64,000 bases of DNA from Robinsoniella peoriensis. GTDB lineage: Bacteria; Bacillota; Clostridia; Lachnospirales; Lachnospiraceae. The position numbers were made by a program, and so were the translations under genes. The stretch lies in assembly GCF_042680125.1 (NCBI RefSeq), contig NZ_JBHTNY010000010.1. One strand, given 5' to 3'. Shown here in pieces: positions 61,500 through 64,000 of the stretch (positions are counted from its first letter, which is position 1; the number at the start of each line of letters is the position of its first letter). Under the pieces are notes generated by a model. The model ran no database searches and had not been told where the DNA came from. It saw nothing but the letters and a program-made list of their open reading frames with translations.

Positions 61500-63041
61500 A
61501 TGTATAAAATACTTATAGTAGATGATGAAGCTCTGATTCGAGAATCTCTGGCAAAACGTTTAACAAAAGGAGATTTTTTCTTTCAGGAAATACTTGAAAG
61601 TGCAAGTGGTGAAGAGGCATTGAATATAATTCAAAATGAACATCCTCAGATCATTATTACTGATGTACGCATGGATGGAATGAGCGGCATAGAACTTATA
61701 AAAGCCTGTTCTATCATTGATCCATTTCCCTATTTTATTGTTCTTAGCGGATATGCCGAATTTGAATATGTGCAGCAAGCGATTAATAATGGGGCAGAGG
61801 GTTACTTGTTGAAGCCCATTACAAATGAAAAATTGTTCGATGCAATTCATAAAGGAATAGACTCTGTTAAAACTACTCATTTTATATCTTCCATGCAGGA
61901 AGAACATTCTATATTAACTTTCACCCATCTGTTTCAAAAATGCATGGATGATATTATCAGTGAAGAAGATATCAAAACAATGATCTCACTTCTACATGAA
62001 GAAAAAAAACAATATTATCGCCTTGGATTATTTCATGTAAGTAAATTTAATCAAAATGTTTACAGCAATATAGAATCATTGTATAAAAAATTAGAGAGCG
62101 TACTTTCCAGCGCTTCTGATTTTTCATTTAGAATAATATCTCTTGGTATGAAAGCAGAACGCTATATCCTATTTTTTTCTTCTTATAAAGATGTACTGGA
62201 CCACCATGTTTTAAGCATACTTCAGCATTTTACCGGCAAAGAAAACCTTTCAGGAAATACGGTGACCACAGGTCTTAGCAGAATTACAACAAATATTGAT
62301 GCAATGCTTAGGAAGGATTGTGAAAAAAGAATTCAGTTACGATATACACTTGGGAATGAAAAAGTGTACTCAGACGAACCCATAGACCTGCCATCTACTC
62401 CTATGAATCCGATTTCTAGACTAGATTTCGAGAATTTAGAAAAACAATTACGTTCTCAGAATATGAAAGAAATAAGTAATACGCTTACTACGCTCATCTC
62501 CCATTCCAGTCATATTTTTTATAGTATGGAGCTATTCGTTCATCAAATCTATCTATTATTAATACGCCTTGATTTCTGCGTAGATGAACAGCAGTGGAGC
62601 CAGTTTTTTGAAGCAAAGCAATGGAGATTTTGTGAGGATAAAGAAGAAATTATTACTTTTGTTCTTCAGGAAATACAAAACTCTTTTACTTATTGCTCCA
62701 ATGAAAATGATAGCCAAAACATTTTGGAGTATGCAAAAATATTTATTAAAGGTAACTTTAGTGATAACCTGACACTAAAAATAATGGCAGACCAATTCCA
62801 TCTGAATCCAAGATATTTTTCATCTATCTTCAAGAAAAAATTTGGAATGTCTCCAATAGATTATCTATTGCAAACCAGAATGGATGAGGCGAAATATCTG
62901 CTGTCACATACCCTTCTTCCTGCATCTGAAATTGCAAGTACAATCGGTTATGATGATCCAAGACATTTTTACAAAACGTTCAAAAAAAATGTTGGAATCA
63001 CTCCAAAAGAATTTCGTGAAAAGTGCAAAGAAACAAAATAG
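61500..63041 (+). CDS. YesN-type response regulator with AraC domain
   Basis: 513 residues. The receiver domain (1-120; KILIVDDEALIRESL, phosphorylated Asp in IIITDVRMDGMSG, Lys in YLLKPI) is followed by a long middle region and a C-terminal AraC domain (about 410-510; MADQFHLNPRYFSSIFKKKF, IGYDDPRHFYKTFKKNVGITPKEF). It likely activates the divergent importer/radical-enzyme operon. CAGGGGGATTATGA precedes ATG. Confidence 0.92.
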   Translation: MYKILIVDDEALIRESLAKRLTKGDFFFQEILESASGEEALNIIQNEHPQIIITDVRMDGMSGIELIKACSIIDPFPYFIVLSGYAEFEYVQQAINNGAEGYLLKPITNEKLFDAIHKGIDSVKTTHFISSMQEEHSILTFTHLFQKCMDDIISEEDIKTMISLLHEEKKQYYRLGLFHVSKFNQNVYSNIESLYKKLESVLSSASDFSFRIISLGMKAERYILFFSSYKDVLDHHVLSILQHFTGKENLSGNTVTTGLSRITTNIDAMLRKDCEKRIQLRYTLGNEKVYSDEPIDLPSTPMNPISRLDFENLEKQLRSQNMKEISNTLTTLISHSSHIFYSMELFVHQIYLLLIRLDFCVDEQQWSQFFEAKQWRFCEDKEEIITFVLQEIQNSFTYCSNENDSQNILEYAKIFIKGNFSDNLTLKIMADQFHLNPRYFSSIFKKKFGMSPIDYLLQTRMDEAKYLLSHTLLPASEIASTIGYDDPRHFYKTFKKNVGITPKEFREKCKETK

Positions 63042-63045
63042 CACT

Positions 63046-63085
63046 ACAGACACTTTGCAGACATTTCTCCCTGCAAAATGTCTGT
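63046..63085. terminator. Terminator between the regulator and the GNAT gene
   Basis: ACAGACACTTTGCAG and CTGCAAAATGTCTGT pair at 14 of 15 positions around a 10-nt loop, with CTTTTATT following. Confidence 0.78.
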
Positions 63086-63101
63086 AACCTTTTATTGAGG
63101 T

Positions 63102-64000
63102 CTACCTCATAACCAACAGACGTTCATCAATTCTTCTAGCATAACTATAAGTATAATTTTCAAAATATTTCCCCCAGAACCTTAATGCTGCAGGATTCAT
63201 TGTTTCACAATCAACGCCAAGATATGTCTTACCTTCACTTTCACATATCTGGCATAGATATTCCAATAACTGTTGTGCCACGCCATATTTTCTATAATTT
63301 TTTTCCACATAGGCACCACATATATTAGATATGGACGGATGTTCTGATAAAAAAGTTTCCCCCACATCGTCCAGAGCCATATAACCAATAATTTTCCGGT
63401 CTTTTTCAGCAGCAAAGATTCTGACATGATCTTCGTAAAACCATTCAGAATTTTCATCTGTACTTTTCCAAAAAAACGTGGGGGCTTTACGAAGATGGTG
63501 TATCAGCCCCATTTTCAGTGGCTCTGCTAATCGTTTATCTCTGCCTGTTAGCTCTCTGCATTTTAATTCCCTATCTGCTTTTTCCACAATTTTTCTGTCA
63601 GACAGCCTAAGCATTGCATCCGCACATCTTATACCAAACCCATTCATAATAAGACTTCTGCCGGCTTCGTCATCGTGTGCATATCTGCTCAAAGCAAATC
63701 CACAGATCCCGCTTTGGACGATCTCTTCTGCTGCCTCTGCAAATAAAAGAGATGCCAGTCTGCCTCTGTCCGTTCCTGAAAACGCACTTCCTCCAATTGG
63801 TGAAAATACCCCTCTCACATTTCCAAAAGCTCCTTCTATCGGTCCTGTGAAGGCCAAATAGCCGATTAGAGTATTGTCCAGAATTGCGGCTTTTCCAAGT
63901 CTGTTTTGGAATAATACTTCTATGGTATGGCTAATCTTATCCCTAAAATCATCCTGTATTAATAATCTACAACTCCTGAGCTCCTGCTCATATTCATTTA
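63102..64000 (-). CDS. GNAT-family acetyltransferase, N-terminus cut by the window edge
   Basis: At least 299 codons are open to the right edge. The frame does not begin at the internal Met near 63857: upstream codons read IEVLFQNRLGKAAILDNTLI and continue past base 64000. The C-terminal GNAT domain has IIGYMALDDVG and YRKYGVAQQLLEYLCQI, the acetyl-CoA loop, near the end. The N-terminal half (PIEGAFGNVRGVFSPIGG) resembles a first, degenerate GNAT-like half as in two-domain GNAT proteins. Substrate unknown. Confidence 0.82.
   Translation of the reverse strand, partial: NEYEQELRSCRLLIQDDFRDKISHTIEVLFQNRLGKAAILDNTLIGYLAFTGPIEGAFGNVRGVFSPIGGSAFSGTDRGRLASLLFAEAAEEIVQSGICGFALSRYAHDDEAGRSLIMNGFGIRCADAMLRLSDRKIVEKADRELKCRELTGRDKRLAEPLKMGLIHHLRKAPTFFWKSTDENSEWFYEDHVRIFAAEKDRKIIGYMALDDVGETFLSEHPSISNICGAYVEKNYRKYGVAQQLLEYLCQICESEGKTYLGVDCETMNPAALRFWGKYFENYTYSYARRIDERLLVMR

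Overview
The window is about 64 kb of AT-rich chromosome from a Gram-positive anaerobe of the class Clostridia, most likely Lachnospiraceae (Blautia-like). The assignment rests on family content: sugar ABC importers without their own ATPase, GH38 and GH106-like glycosidases, a BspA-repeat surface protein, a LytTR/DUF3021 system, a glycyl radical enzyme, a YesM/YesN-type sensor pair, and strong purine-rich ribosome binding sites. I saw no rRNA, tRNA, CRISPR array, insertion sequence or prophage.

Region by region. 1-450: a dispersed intergenic repeat with a perfect 45-bp inverted pair. 448-4756: a lipoprotein, then a sugar operon of D-lyxose/mannose-type isomerase and PfkB kinase beside a ROK regulator. 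4773-8929: a DMT transporter, a MATE exporter with a TipAS-type MerR regulator, and a DUF1848 protein. 9055-11751: LytTR regulator, DUF3021 membrane protein, and an ABC transporter preceded by two 106-bp tandem repeats. 11939-28008: a glycan locus with a GntR/LacI regulator, beta-propeller protein, sugar ABC importer, GH106-like enzyme and URO-D/MtaA-like protein on the minus strand, and two GH38 proteins divergent on the plus strand. 28322-30778: a peroxiredoxin, an ASCH/PUA-like protein, a MerR/GyrI regulator and a NimA-like protein. 31330-36837: a 1240-residue secreted chimera (LamG, cohesin-like, phosphodiesterase, FIVAR, BspA repeats), a YoaK protein and a LysR regulator. 37098-49418: a P-type ATPase, a phasin-like/UbiB pair, acetyltransferase, GreA, AraC, aldo-keto reductase, a DUF protein, and a Tet(M)-like GTPase fused to a Rae1/YacP-like NYN nuclease. 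49610-63041: a second sugar locus with a broken solute-binding protein, two permeases, a Cys/Met PLP enzyme, a glycyl radical activase and enzyme, and a GH106-like protein, divergent from a sensor kinase/response regulator pair. 63102 to the end: a partial GNAT protein.

How the genes may work together. The first glycan locus looks built to import a mannose-containing oligosaccharide and cut it inside the cell. The isomerase and kinase at 1.7-3.4 kb could then carry free mannose through fructose to fructose 6-phosphate. The second locus couples sugar import to radical chemistry and a sulfur-type PLP lyase, and its substrate is not obvious. The most notable single protein is the ribosome-protection GTPase joined to an A-site mRNA nuclease domain.
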